Source: Streptomyces diacarni
GTDB lineage: Bacteria > Actinomycetota > Actinomycetes > Streptomycetales > Streptomycetaceae
NCBI RefSeq assembly: GCF_003323715.1
Contig: NZ_QOIN01000045.1
Location: 1-64,000 of the forward strand
Direction of reading: 5' to 3'
Length of the DNA stretch: 64,000 nt
The notes beneath the pieces are model-generated. The model saw only the letters and a program-made list of their open reading frames with translations, searched no databases and was not told the origin of the DNA. Made by a program: the position numbers and the translations under genes. Positions 53,182 through 61,290 of this stretch are shown in pieces. Position 1 is the stretch's first letter; each line of letters starts with the position of its first letter.

Positions 53182-54132
53182 GTGCCGCGACCGACCGGCA
53201 CCCACTCCGACGACGCGCTCCGCGTCGTCGACTCCGCGGCTCTCGCCCGCGCGCTTCCCGTGGGCGAGGCGGTCGAGGCGCTCCGCGCTGCCCTGCGGGC
53301 CGGACTGGACGTCGCCGCGACACCGCCCCGCTCCCGCGTGGACACCAGCACGGGACAACTCCTGCTGATGCCGGCGGAGTACGGACAGCACGCGGGGGTG
53401 AAGATCGCCGGGGTCGTGCCGGGCAACCCGGCGCGGGGCCTGCCGACGGTCACGGGCGCCTACCTGCTCATGGACGCGACGACGCTGCGGCCCACCGCCC
53501 TGCTCGACGGGGAGGCCCTCACCCTCCTGCGCACCTCGGCGGTCTCCGCGCTGGCGGCCGACCACCTGGCCGCGCCGGACGCGGACCGGCTGGTGGTGTT
53601 CGGCACGGGACCGCAGGCGTTCGCACACGCCGTCGCCCTGCACCAGGTGCGGCCGCTGAGCGCCGTGCGGGTCGTCGGGCGCGATCCGCGGCGCGTGGAC
53701 CGGTTCGCCGAGCGCTGCGAGGAGGCCGGCATCACCGCGTCGGCCGCGGCACCCGACGCCGTGGCGGACGCCGATCTGATCGCCTGCTGCACCTCGTCCG
53801 CCACCCCGCTGTTCGACGGCCGCGCGCTGCCGTCGCACGCGGCGGTCGTCGCCATGGGCTCCCACGACCCGGGCGCCCGCGAACTGGACACCCGCACGCT
53901 CGCCTCGGGCACGGTGGTGGTCGAGGACACGGCGACCGCGCTCCGGGAGGCCGGGGACGTCGTGATCCCCGTCGAGGAGGGCGCGTTGCGCGCCGCGTCG
54001 CTGGTGCCTCTCGCCGACGTCGTGTGCGGCCGTCACCCCCTCGCGGACGGCCGTCCACGCGTCTTCAAGGGCACCGGCATGGCCTGGCAGGACCTGGTGG
54101 TCGCGGCAGCGGCGGTGTCAGGAACCGCGTGA
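53182..54132 (+). CDS. Ornithine cyclodeaminase/mu-crystallin family protein
   Basis: Protein of 316 aa. It has the OCD family signs: RSRVDTSTGQLLLMPAEYGQHAGVKIAGVVPGNPARGLPTVTGAYLLMDATTLRPTALLDGEALTLLRTSAVSALAADHL, a Rossmann motif RLVVFGTGPQAFAHA and VAMGSHDPGARELDTRTLA. It may be an NAD-dependent ornithine cyclodeaminase or an imino acid/amino acid dehydrogenase; the sequence alone cannot decide. The GTG at 53182 has AAGGGGG 7 nt upstream. It follows the FadR-type gene by 95 nt in the same direction and may belong to the same amino acid pathway. Confidence 0.88.
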   Translation: MPRPTGTHSDDALRVVDSAALARALPVGEAVEALRAALRAGLDVAATPPRSRVDTSTGQLLLMPAEYGQHAGVKIAGVVPGNPARGLPTVTGAYLLMDATTLRPTALLDGEALTLLRTSAVSALAADHLAAPDADRLVVFGTGPQAFAHAVALHQVRPLSAVRVVGRDPRRVDRFAERCEEAGITASAAAPDAVADADLIACCTSSATPLFDGRALPSHAAVVAMGSHDPGARELDTRTLASGTVVVEDTATALREAGDVVIPVEEGALRAASLVPLADVVCGRHPLADGRPRVFKGTGMAWQDLVVAAAAVSGTA

Positions 54133-54156
54133 CGGCCGAGTGCGGCCCAGGCGGGG

Positions 54157-55131
54157 TCAGGTGCGGCGCAGCCGGGGGAAGGACGGTACGGCGGCGAGGA
54201 AGAAGAGCGTGGTCAGGATGTACGGCCAGGTGAGGGTGTGCCCGCCGAAGGGGGCGAAGAAGGAGGTGACCGCGACGGTCAGCACCGTCGAGGCCACGGC
54301 GCCCACCACGCCGTACGCCAGCGCGGCCACACCGCGTTCGAGGAAGACGGCGCCCAGCGCCATCGCCACCAGGACCGCGTTGTACCCGAGCAGCCCCTCG
54401 GCCACGTCGGAGGCGGGCGCGCCCAGCGCCCAGGACGTCGCGGTGCCGACCACGCTGCCGAGGCAGGCGGTCAGCCCCGCGAACCAGTCGGCGACGAAGA
54501 TCCCCGCGAGGAAGAGCAGCCCCACGTACCACTGCGGCATCAGGAAGATCTGGCCGACGTTGGCCAGCACCGCGTGTGCGGCGCCCCCCAGCCCCAACGA
54601 CGCGTCACCGGAGGCCGAACGCGGCAGCGCCGAGAGCGACGACCCTTCGTGCCACACGCGTTGGAAGCCGGGTGCCGCCACGGTCACGACGCTGGCCACG
54701 AGGCAGAACGGCAGGGTGAACGTCGGTATGGACCACGGGCGCAACAGGTTGACCAGCGCGGCGGTGAGCACGGCGGCGACGAGCGCTCCCCCCGCCGCCA
54801 TCAGCCACGTCGAGGCGTAGCCCGGGCCGAGGAAGACCGCGAACGCCACCGCCACGAGGCAGCCGTTGAACCCCTCGAGACCTGCGGCCGTCCGTGCGCG
54901 GTCGACGCCCAGCGCGTAGGCGGTGGCCGTGCCCACTGCCGTGCCCAGCAGTCCGGCGAGACCGTACCGCCAGCCTGCGGCGAACAGCGCGGCGACGAAG
55001 AAGAGGCCGCACGCCGCGTTGGGCATGAAGTCCACCTGCGCGAGCCCCCGCAGCACCTCGTATCCGAAACGCACCGGCTGCCGCCGCGCCCCGCTCGGCT
55101 CGGGCAGGTCCCACGAAACGGAACGACTCAT
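54157..55131 (-). CDS. Urea transporter (UT family)
   Basis: Protein of 324 aa with two inverted-repeat halves of about five helices. Features: LRGLAQVDFMPNAACGLFFVAALF, LEGFNGCLVAVAF with the LxGFNG-type channel motif, LPFCLVASV, LANVGQIFLMPQWYVGLLFLAGIFVADW and LLGYNAVLVAMALG. It passes urea through a channel-like pore. No urease gene is visible nearby. An inverted repeat CGTGTA / TACACG (55133-55147) lies directly upstream of the ATG. The gene is convergent with the cyclodeaminase gene. Confidence 0.9.
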   Translation of the reverse strand: MSRSVSWDLPEPSGARRQPVRFGYEVLRGLAQVDFMPNAACGLFFVAALFAAGWRYGLAGLLGTAVGTATAYALGVDRARTAAGLEGFNGCLVAVAFAVFLGPGYASTWLMAAGGALVAAVLTAALVNLLRPWSIPTFTLPFCLVASVVTVAAPGFQRVWHEGSSLSALPRSASGDASLGLGGAAHAVLANVGQIFLMPQWYVGLLFLAGIFVADWFAGLTACLGSVVGTATSWALGAPASDVAEGLLGYNAVLVAMALGAVFLERGVAALAYGVVGAVASTVLTVAVTSFFAPFGGHTLTWPYILTTLFFLAAVPSFPRLRRT

Positions 55132-55232
55132 ACGTGTAACGTACACGCGTCCTGGCTGAGCCCGTGCCCGGGCCCCACTCGCGCAGCGCAGCGCAGCCCC
55201 GCGCAGCGCAGTCCCCCGCAGGGCGGCCCAGC

Positions 55233-56765
55233 TCAGCGCAGTCCCGCGCAGGGCAGCCAGCCCCGGTTGCCGCCCGTGGCGGTGAGCACCGCGGCGAGGG
55301 CGCCCCCCGCGCCGCCGAGCAGACCGCACCGTTCCCCGGCGAGCGACCACAACTCGTCCTCCTGCGCGACGAAGTGCCCGAGCAGCCTCTCCCGCAGGGC
55401 CGCGGCGGCAGGCAGCCGCCCGTGCCGCCGCATCGCGTCGGCCACCGCCAGCACCCCGGCCGCCCCGTGGCAGAGCCCGAGCCGGTCGCCTGGATGGTCG
55501 CCGAAGAGGTGGAAGCCCTCGTGGTAGCCGTCGGCGAGGGTACGGAAGGCGGCGGCGGCCCAGGCCGCGCCCACCGGGTCACCGAGCGCGTCGGCCGCGT
55601 CCCACAGGGCCCAGGAGACGCCGGGTGTCCCGTAGCACCACGCCTGGCGCGCGTGCGCACCCGGTGGCCGCGCCTGCCCGTCGAGACCGCAGCCCGTCCA
55701 GGTGCGGATGTCCCGCGCGTCGTCGAACGACTCCTTCATCAGCCATCGGCTCGTGTTCCGCAGCGCGGCCGCCAGTTCGGGACGCGGCCCGACCTGCCGT
55801 ACGGCGGCGGTGAGCGCGGCCGTCACACCCGCGACACCGTGCCCCATGCCCGTGTTGATCCGCCCGTGCAGCCAGCCCAGCAACGGGTGCGCGGGGTAGT
55901 GCGTGCGCAGCCCCGGCAACTCCGCGCCGTCGCACAGGGCGGCGAGGCGCGCGGCGGAGGCGACGTACGCCGCGTAGGCGGCAGGGCCGGACTCCGCCTC
56001 CCCCGGCGTGCCCCTCGCCTCGTGGCCGTCGGCGGTCAGCGCCAGCAGCACGCCGGACGGGCCGACGATCAGGTCGTAGTCGGGAAAGGTGACCGCCCCG
56101 TACCGCTCGGGCGCACCCCTCGGACGGCCGGGCGGCTCGGCCTCGCCGCCCGCGAAGGGGCGGGCCGGGTGGTCGAGCAGCCGGTCCCTGAGCCGGTCGG
56201 CCACCGGGTGCAGTGCGGGATGCAGGACGGCGCACTGGCGCAACCCGACGAGCGTCCCGGCGAGCCCGCCGTCGAACAGCCCACGGTGGCCTGGCCCGCG
56301 CCCGGCGTCCCGGGCCCACACTGCGGCGGCGCGCGCCGCGACCGCCGCGGCCTCGGCGTCCCCCATGGCGGCCACCAGCCGCGCCAGGACGGGGACGCCG
56401 GGGTCGCCCGGATGCTCGGCGGAGACGGTGGGGGGCGTGGAGGAGGCGGAGCCCGCGTGCGCGGAGGGCCGGCGCGTCCCGTCGGCGGGGCGGCCCCCTC
56501 CCGTCGCCTCCGCGGGCCGGTCCCCGGCGGAGTGCCGTGCCGCGTGTGCCGGCTTGCGGGCCGCGTCCGCGACCGGGACGGCCTGCGGGGAACGCCGAGC
56601 CGGGTCGGCGGGCGCGAGCACTTCGGTGTGCCGCCGCACCCGGTCGGGGGGCCGCTGTGCCGCCGCGCGTCTGGCCCGGTCGGTCCACTGGCCGAGCGTC
56701 GCGACAGCGAGCCGCAGGGCCAGCCTCCGTGCCGCCGTGTCGGATGTGAGTGCTTGCTGGGACAT
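55233..56765 (-). CDS. lanC: Lanthionine synthetase C-like cyclase (LanC)
   Basis: Protein of 510 aa, longer than usual LanC (about 400-430) because of an Ala/Pro/Arg-rich stretch at about 50-115. The double alpha-barrel zinc ligands are present: Cys377 in QAWCYGTPG, and Cys432-His433 in LGLCHGAAG. The family motif GRINTGMGHGVAGV also occurs. It catalyses Michael-type addition of Cys thiols to dehydro-amino acids to close the (methyl)lanthionine rings. ATG 56765 has AAGGGGG 9 nt upstream. It is the last gene of the lan operon, 265 nt beyond lanA with a strong palindrome in between. Confidence 0.9.
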   Translation of the reverse strand: MSQQALTSDTAARRLALRLAVATLGQWTDRARRAAAQRPPDRVRRHTEVLAPADPARRSPQAVPVADAARKPAHAARHSAGDRPAEATGGGRPADGTRRPSAHAGSASSTPPTVSAEHPGDPGVPVLARLVAAMGDAEAAAVAARAAAVWARDAGRGPGHRGLFDGGLAGTLVGLRQCAVLHPALHPVADRLRDRLLDHPARPFAGGEAEPPGRPRGAPERYGAVTFPDYDLIVGPSGVLLALTADGHEARGTPGEAESGPAAYAAYVASAARLAALCDGAELPGLRTHYPAHPLLGWLHGRINTGMGHGVAGVTAALTAAVRQVGPRPELAAALRNTSRWLMKESFDDARDIRTWTGCGLDGQARPPGAHARQAWCYGTPGVSWALWDAADALGDPVGAAWAAAAFRTLADGYHEGFHLFGDHPGDRLGLCHGAAGVLAVADAMRRHGRLPAAAALRERLLGHFVAQEDELWSLAGERCGLLGGAGGALAAVLTATGGNRGWLPCAGLR

Positions 56766-56887
56766 GCCGTTCGTCCCCCTTCGGGTCCTTCGGACGGTGC
56801 TCTTTCGCTTTGGCGCCTCGTCGGCGGCCCGCCTGTACGCACGAAGGCGTACGGCAGCGGCTACGCAGGGAGCCCGCACCGGGCGCA

Positions 56888-56929
56888 CGAGGCGTCGAGG
56901 CGTCGAGGCGTCGAGGCGTCGAGGCGTCG
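56888..56929. repeat. Tandem 8-bp repeat CGAGGCGT x5
   Basis: Five exact, back-to-back copies of CGAGGCGT (56888-56927) plus CG. It lies in the lanA-lanC interval. A slipped-strand-prone tract at this place could vary the leader length of lanC. Confidence 0.9.
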
Positions 56930-56979
56930 GGCAGGGCTCCCAAACGGGCAGGACTTTCAGCACGGGCCTGGGGAGGGGT

Positions 56980-57019
56980 GGGTGAGCCGCCCGGCCGGCG
57001 CCGGCCGGGCGGCTCACCC
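56980..57019 (-). terminator. 40-bp perfect palindrome after lanA (terminator/attenuator)
   Basis: Arms 56980-56999 (GGGTGAGCCGCCCGGCCGGC) and 57000-57019 pair without any mismatch; in RNA it would form a hairpin with a small end loop. It starts 11 nt past the lanA stop. It probably ends most lanA transcripts, protects their 3' end and lowers lanC expression. Confidence 0.85.
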
Positions 57020-57030
57020 GTTGTACGGGA

Positions 57031-57192
57031 TCAGCAGACGATGACGGTGCAGATGACCACCGTGCACAGACCGCTGCAGTGTCCGGTGTCCAGCTGCGTC
57101 TCAGGCAGCTCGGTCGTCGAACTGATCCGGGTGTCGAGGTCGTCGATGAGGCTGTCGAGGTCGAGCTCGGGCGCCTCGGTCGTCACGGGCAT
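57031..57192 (-). CDS. lanA: Class I lanthipeptide precursor
   Basis: Encodes 53 aa. The leader (about 1-35) is acidic and Cys-free, with PELDLDSLIDDLDTR; LDLD (10-13) resembles the FxLD-type LanB recognition motif. The core is TGHCSGLCTVVICTVIVC (residues 36-53). It pairs simply as Thr36-Cys39, Ser40-Cys43, Thr44-Cys48 and Thr49-Cys53, giving four back-to-back thioether rings with no residue left between them. The ATG has AGGAG 7 nt upstream, inside the end of lanB. The start overlaps the lanB stop by 10 nt. Ring pairing and cleavage site are predictions; the residues themselves are directly visible. Confidence 0.88.
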   Translation of the reverse strand: MPVTTEAPELDLDSLIDDLDTRISSTTELPETQLDTGHCSGLCTVVICTVIVC

Positions 57193-60100
57193 GGTGACTC
57201 TCCTTTGTCCTTGTGTTGCGGATGTGGTGTCCGCCCCGGCGTCCCGCCACCGTTGGAGGAGGGCGGGACGCCGGGGAGGTCGTGGGCGCCGCACCAGGCG
57301 GCGTGAGCGCGTGCGGCGAGGTGTTCGGCCGTGCGGTCGTGGGGCAGCCGGACCAGCAGCTGGGCCGCCGCCCCACAGGAGCCGCCGGCTGCCGGCGCGT
57401 GGGCGCTGCCGGCCGCGGGCGACTCGTCCGGTGACGGCAACGCCTCCTCGAACACCAGGTCCTGGCCGGGTTCGGCCTGGCAGAGCCGCTCCACTGCCTG
57501 TAGCGCGGGCAGCGCCGCGAGGTCGACGGGCAGCGGCTTGGCGTCCGGGCGCGCCCGCAGGTAGCCGAACCTGGGCAGCCCGGCCGCCCGCCGCAGCGCG
57601 GCGAGTGCCGCCACCTTGTCGGCTTCGCCGTCCGTGGGGCGCCACAGCGCGGTGCGCGCGATCCGCCACTGCGCCGGGCTGACGACGAGGAGCCCGCCGA
57701 CCGTCAGCCGTGGCACGTGCCGTGCCCCGGGGAACGCCCCGGCGAGCCCGTCCAACCGCACCATGCGCCGGGTCGCCGGATGCCCTGCCCCCGTCAGCAG
57801 CGGCAGCAGCCGGTCGTACGGCGGGGCCGGGGTGCGGGTGGCGTGGTGGACGGGCAGTACCCGCACCCCGTCGGCCTCGGCGACGAGTGCGCCGCCCGCG
57901 ACCCGCAGGGTGACCCGGTCGAGGGGAAGGTGGCGGACGGAAGGAAGCGGCGTGACGCCACCGCCGTCGCCCGCCGGGCGGGGGTCGGCCGAGCTGCCGT
58001 AGTAGAGCGGGGTGTTGGAGTCCCCCGTGCACCAACTGGTGGAGACGGGACGGCGTACGGCGTTGGCCGCCGCTTCGGTCAGCGGCGGGACCAGCACCTC
58101 GACGAAGCGCACACCGGCGCGGCGCTCGAAGGCCGCGAGGAAGTCCCGGTAGCCGCCCGTGTTGGGGTATCCGGCGGCGGGGCTTCCGCCGTACAACTCC
58201 CCCAGCGCCTCGGCGAAGCGGGCGTCCAGGACGCCCGCGGGCGACGCCGACTCCAACACGGCCACGGGGCCCGGGCCCGCGGGAACGCCGGGCCCGCGCC
58301 GTCCGTCGGGCTCCCCGCGGGTGCGGGCGCGGGGCAGTGGCCGCAGCAGACAGTCGACGGGCCAGGTCTCCAGCACCGCGGGCACGCGCGGCGCCCCCAA
58401 CGCGTCCAGCAGCCCCGCGTCCAGGTCGACCTGCTCCTCGTCGAGCCGCGCGCCGAGGTACGCCAGCAGCCCGGCGTAGCCGGAATCGGAGGTGTGCGCG
58501 GGCTCCCAGGAGGCGTACCGGCCGCGGGGGCGCGGGGTGGCGGACCGGTCGTCCGCGTCGCCGGCCTCCAAGAGGCGTACGACGGAAACGGGCTCGGCGC
58601 CCAAGCCCACCGCCTCCGCGGTCTCCCGGCTCTTCTCGCCCCGGCTGCGGTTCTCCTCGCACAACTCGGCCACGCGCCGCGCGAGAGCGAGCCCGTCGGC
58701 GACGAGCCGCACGCCGGCGTCCGGCACCTCGGGGCGTGAGCGGGTGCCCTCGGCCCCGGCGGGGGTGATCCGGCGGTAGGAGTCCAGGAAGGAGCCGCGG
58801 GCCAGGTCTCCGGCCAGGGGCAGGGGCAGTCCCGGCTCGTGCTCCGTCCACGGCAGGCGGCGGGCCCGGGGCGCGGCACACACCTGGAGGATGCCCAGCG
58901 CGTGCAGGTGGGTCAGGAAAGCGCGCAGTGCGGGCTGGGAGGACGGCGGACCGAGCGCGGCCTCCAGTGACCCCGCCGTACGGGGGGTGGAGGCGAGCAG
59001 CCTCATCACCGTCTCCAGCGCCGGTGTGCGCCGCAGCGAGAGCCGCCGCAGTCGGCCGCCCCCGGCCGGGTCCGGATCGACGACGGAGAAGTGCACGTGC
59101 CCCGTGCCGGGTTCGCCGGTGGCGTGGTGCAGCGGAGCAGGCGTGAGGAGCAGGTGCGGTGCGGCGGCGGCCAGGTCGATGTCGCGCAGCCAGCACCACA
59201 GCCGGTGCACGTTCTCGGTCCTGCGGGCGGCGACAGGCCCAGGACCGGGGGCGAGCTTGGGCGGCAGCGCGGCCACCGGACCGCTCGGCGGGCTCCCCGG
59301 CCAGGTGCCGGGCGCGAGCAGATCCGTCAGCGGGCCCTCGGCGTGCTCGGGCCGCGCCCCGTCCCCGGCCGCGAGGGGGCGTCGCGGCGGCGCGGCGGAT
59401 ACCGGTCGTCGGCCGGCCACGGGCACCACCGCGAGCTGCCCGGCCCAGTCGCGCGGAGTGGTCTTGGCGGCGGCCCGGCCCAGCGCACGCCACAGGTATC
59501 CGACGCCCTTGCGCTGCCGTTTGCTCTCCCACAGCTCGCCCGCCGCCGCGCGCCTTTCCAGGTCCCCTACGACGCGGGGCGCGGCTCCTTCGACGAAGCT
59601 CCGCAGCACGGGCTGCGAGCGGGCCGCCTCCAGCAGCAGCGCGCTCACCCGGTCCCGCTCGGCGGCGACGGCGCGCCCGAAGCCGCCGTAGGCGGCACGG
59701 AGCCTTGCGGCGTCGGCCGCCAGCGTCCGCACGTCGCCTCCGAGGGCGGGTCGCAGCGCGGCGATGCGGTCGAGGAGCGCGTCGTCGTCGTCAGCGGGGC
59801 CGGGGTGGAGAAGAGGAGAGTTCCCACCTCGGCCACCACCTGCGTCCCCGCCACCACCTGTGCTTTCGCCACCACCTGGGCCTTTGTCACCGCTGGTGGC
59901 CGGTGCCTCTCCCGCGTGCAGCCTGCGGCGCAACGCCAGCACGGCCCGGCGGTCCGCCGTCGTCAGCCCCTCGTCGGGTACGACCTCCTCGCCGATCCGC
60001 ACGCTCAACGCGCGGGCCCGCGCGCCCAGCCGCGCCTGCCTGTCCGCCAGTTCGCCGGCCTGCGCGAAGAGGGCGGGGTTCCCGGCGCCGGTCCAGACCG

Positions 60101-60254
60101 CGCCGGGAACACCGGCGAGCCGCAGGAGCGCCGCGGCGCCGAGGGGCACGGAACCGCTGTCGCCCGCCGGGACGTGCGGGGTCGACGGGTGCGGGCTCCG
60201 TCGCGGGCCGGGTGCCGCGGTGGCCGGGTCAGTGTGCTGCTGCCGAGGTGGCAT
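57183..60254 (-). CDS. lanB: Lantibiotic dehydratase, glutamylation domain (LanB)
   Basis: Protein of 1023 aa. The N-terminal region shows LanB features (LLRLAGVPGAVW, LARGLAELCEENRSRG-type helices) and KRQRKGVGYLWRALGRAAAKTTPRDWAGQLAV. The C-terminal half has GYPNTGGYRDFLAAFERRAGVRFVEVLVPPL, VSTSWCTGDSNTPLYYGS and FPGARHVPRLTVGGLLVVSPAQWRI. It transfers glutamate from glutamyl-tRNA to Ser/Thr of the precursor. The elimination domain is a separate protein encoded just upstream, so the dehydratase is split. A Gly-rich insertion lies near residues 120-155. ATG 60254 has GGGGAGGG 7 nt upstream and lies inside the 3' end of the preceding gene; the stop overlaps lanA. Confidence 0.88.
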   Translation of the reverse strand: MPPRQQHTDPATAAPGPRRSPHPSTPHVPAGDSGSVPLGAAALLRLAGVPGAVWTGAGNPALFAQAGELADRQARLGARARALSVRIGEEVVPDEGLTTADRRAVLALRRRLHAGEAPATSGDKGPGGGESTGGGGDAGGGRGGNSPLLHPGPADDDDALLDRIAALRPALGGDVRTLAADAARLRAAYGGFGRAVAAERDRVSALLLEAARSQPVLRSFVEGAAPRVVGDLERRAAAGELWESKRQRKGVGYLWRALGRAAAKTTPRDWAGQLAVVPVAGRRPVSAAPPRRPLAAGDGARPEHAEGPLTDLLAPGTWPGSPPSGPVAALPPKLAPGPGPVAARRTENVHRLWCWLRDIDLAAAAPHLLLTPAPLHHATGEPGTGHVHFSVVDPDPAGGGRLRRLSLRRTPALETVMRLLASTPRTAGSLEAALGPPSSQPALRAFLTHLHALGILQVCAAPRARRLPWTEHEPGLPLPLAGDLARGSFLDSYRRITPAGAEGTRSRPEVPDAGVRLVADGLALARRVAELCEENRSRGEKSRETAEAVGLGAEPVSVVRLLEAGDADDRSATPRPRGRYASWEPAHTSDSGYAGLLAYLGARLDEEQVDLDAGLLDALGAPRVPAVLETWPVDCLLRPLPRARTRGEPDGRRGPGVPAGPGPVAVLESASPAGVLDARFAEALGELYGGSPAAGYPNTGGYRDFLAAFERRAGVRFVEVLVPPLTEAAANAVRRPVSTSWCTGDSNTPLYYGSSADPRPAGDGGGVTPLPSVRHLPLDRVTLRVAGGALVAEADGVRVLPVHHATRTPAPPYDRLLPLLTGAGHPATRRMVRLDGLAGAFPGARHVPRLTVGGLLVVSPAQWRIARTALWRPTDGEADKVAALAALRRAAGLPRFGYLRARPDAKPLPVDLAALPALQAVERLCQAEPGQDLVFEEALPSPDESPAAGSAHAPAAGGSCGAAAQLLVRLPHDRTAEHLAARAHAAWCGAHDLPGVPPSSNGGGTPGRTPHPQHKDKGESPCP

Positions 60255-61290
60255 GCGCGACCCTCCCCTCGTGGAGCAGCGCTTCCGTCAGGAGGCTCTG
60301 GCGGGCCAGGGAGAGCAGACCGCGGTTCCAGTGGAAGACGGTGAGATAGGCGGCCGCCGTACGGGGACCGACGATGGCCTCGCCCGCCGCGTATCCCTCT
60401 CCGGCCGCGCCGTGCGACGCGCCTCCCGCCTCGAAGTGGCCGTCACGCCAGCGCACGGCCGCCCGGTGTGCTGCCTTCGCGTGCCGGGCCAGGGGGTCCC
60501 TGCGGTCCTCGGGGAAGGCGCGGAGTGCCTCGTCGCGGGGCGTCCGCCAGTAGGCGACGACGCCGGCGGCCGCCCGCTCGCGGGCCGACGGATCGATGGC
60601 CGCGGCCGCGTCACGGAGGCGGCGGCCCGTCTCGCGGGCGACCGCGTCCCAGACGCCCCGGTGCTCCCACCCGACGATCCCGAGCCCGTCGAAGACCTCC
60701 CGCAACATCAGCAGCGACTGCCGCCAGCCGACCGAAGGCCCCGCGCCTTCCGGGTGGTTGACGTGGTGGTCGAGCCAGGCCAGGGAATCGAGAGTGAACA
60801 GGTCGTGCACGTACGCCATCGAGGCGGGGCCGCCGAAGAGGTAGTGCTCCGGTTCGTACACCGCGCACACCGGACGCCGCCGAAGCCCTTCCCACCGGTC
60901 GGTACGGCGCAGAAGGGCAGCACACAACTCGGCGGCTTCGCCGGGCTCCGCCGCCTGGAAACGCGCGCGGATTCCCGGCGCCTTGTGCATGAAGAAGAAA
61001 TTCCGCGCCCGTTTCTCGGCGAGAAACGTGTCGGCGAGTGCGGCGAGTTCCGCATAGCAGAGCGCGCGGCCGTGCGAGTCGCGCTCGGGGGTCAGGTTGA
61101 GCTGCACCCAGGCGCCCGTGCGCGGCGCGGCGTGCACCGTTGTTTCCCGCGCGGCACGGCGCGCCGCGGTGAGGCCCGCCACGAACCCCGCGGCTCCCGC
61201 GGCCGCGAGGGTGCGGCCCCGCGTCCCCGCCTCCTTGAAGCGATCCGTGAACGCATACGGTGAGCGCCACCGATGGGAAACCTCCGGCAA
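60229..61290 (-). CDS. SpaB_C/thiopeptide-type dehydratase elimination protein
   Basis: Protein of 353 aa. WVQLNLTPERDSHGRALCYAELAALADTFLAEKRARNFFFMHKAPGIRARFQA is the start of the thiopeptide-type bacteriocin biosynthesis domain. YEPEHYLFGGPASMAYVHDLFTLDSLAWLDHH is its conserved middle. It removes glutamate from glutamylated Ser/Thr to leave dehydroalanine or dehydrobutyrine. The only good start is TTG 61290, with AAGGGGGG 7 nt upstream; no in-frame ATG or GTG lies near. It is the first gene of the lan operon and overlaps lanB by 26 nt. Confidence 0.87.
   Translation of the reverse strand: MPEVSHRWRSPYAFTDRFKEAGTRGRTLAAAGAAGFVAGLTAARRAARETTVHAAPRTGAWVQLNLTPERDSHGRALCYAELAALADTFLAEKRARNFFFMHKAPGIRARFQAAEPGEAAELCAALLRRTDRWEGLRRRPVCAVYEPEHYLFGGPASMAYVHDLFTLDSLAWLDHHVNHPEGAGPSVGWRQSLLMLREVFDGLGIVGWEHRGVWDAVARETGRRLRDAAAAIDPSARERAAAGVVAYWRTPRDEALRAFPEDRRDPLARHAKAAHRAAVRWRDGHFEAGGASHGAAGEGYAAGEAIVGPRTAAAYLTVFHWNRGLLSLARQSLLTEALLHEGRVAHATSAAAH

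Noticed and set aside
56888..56929. CRISPR array
   Set aside because: The octamers are contiguous with no spacers and no cas gene is present.
57192..60254. Very long minus-strand frame 57031-59532 running through lanB into lanA
   Set aside because: It is the lanA frame read backwards through lanB; only the last 53 codons, with their own AGGAG and ATG, make sense.
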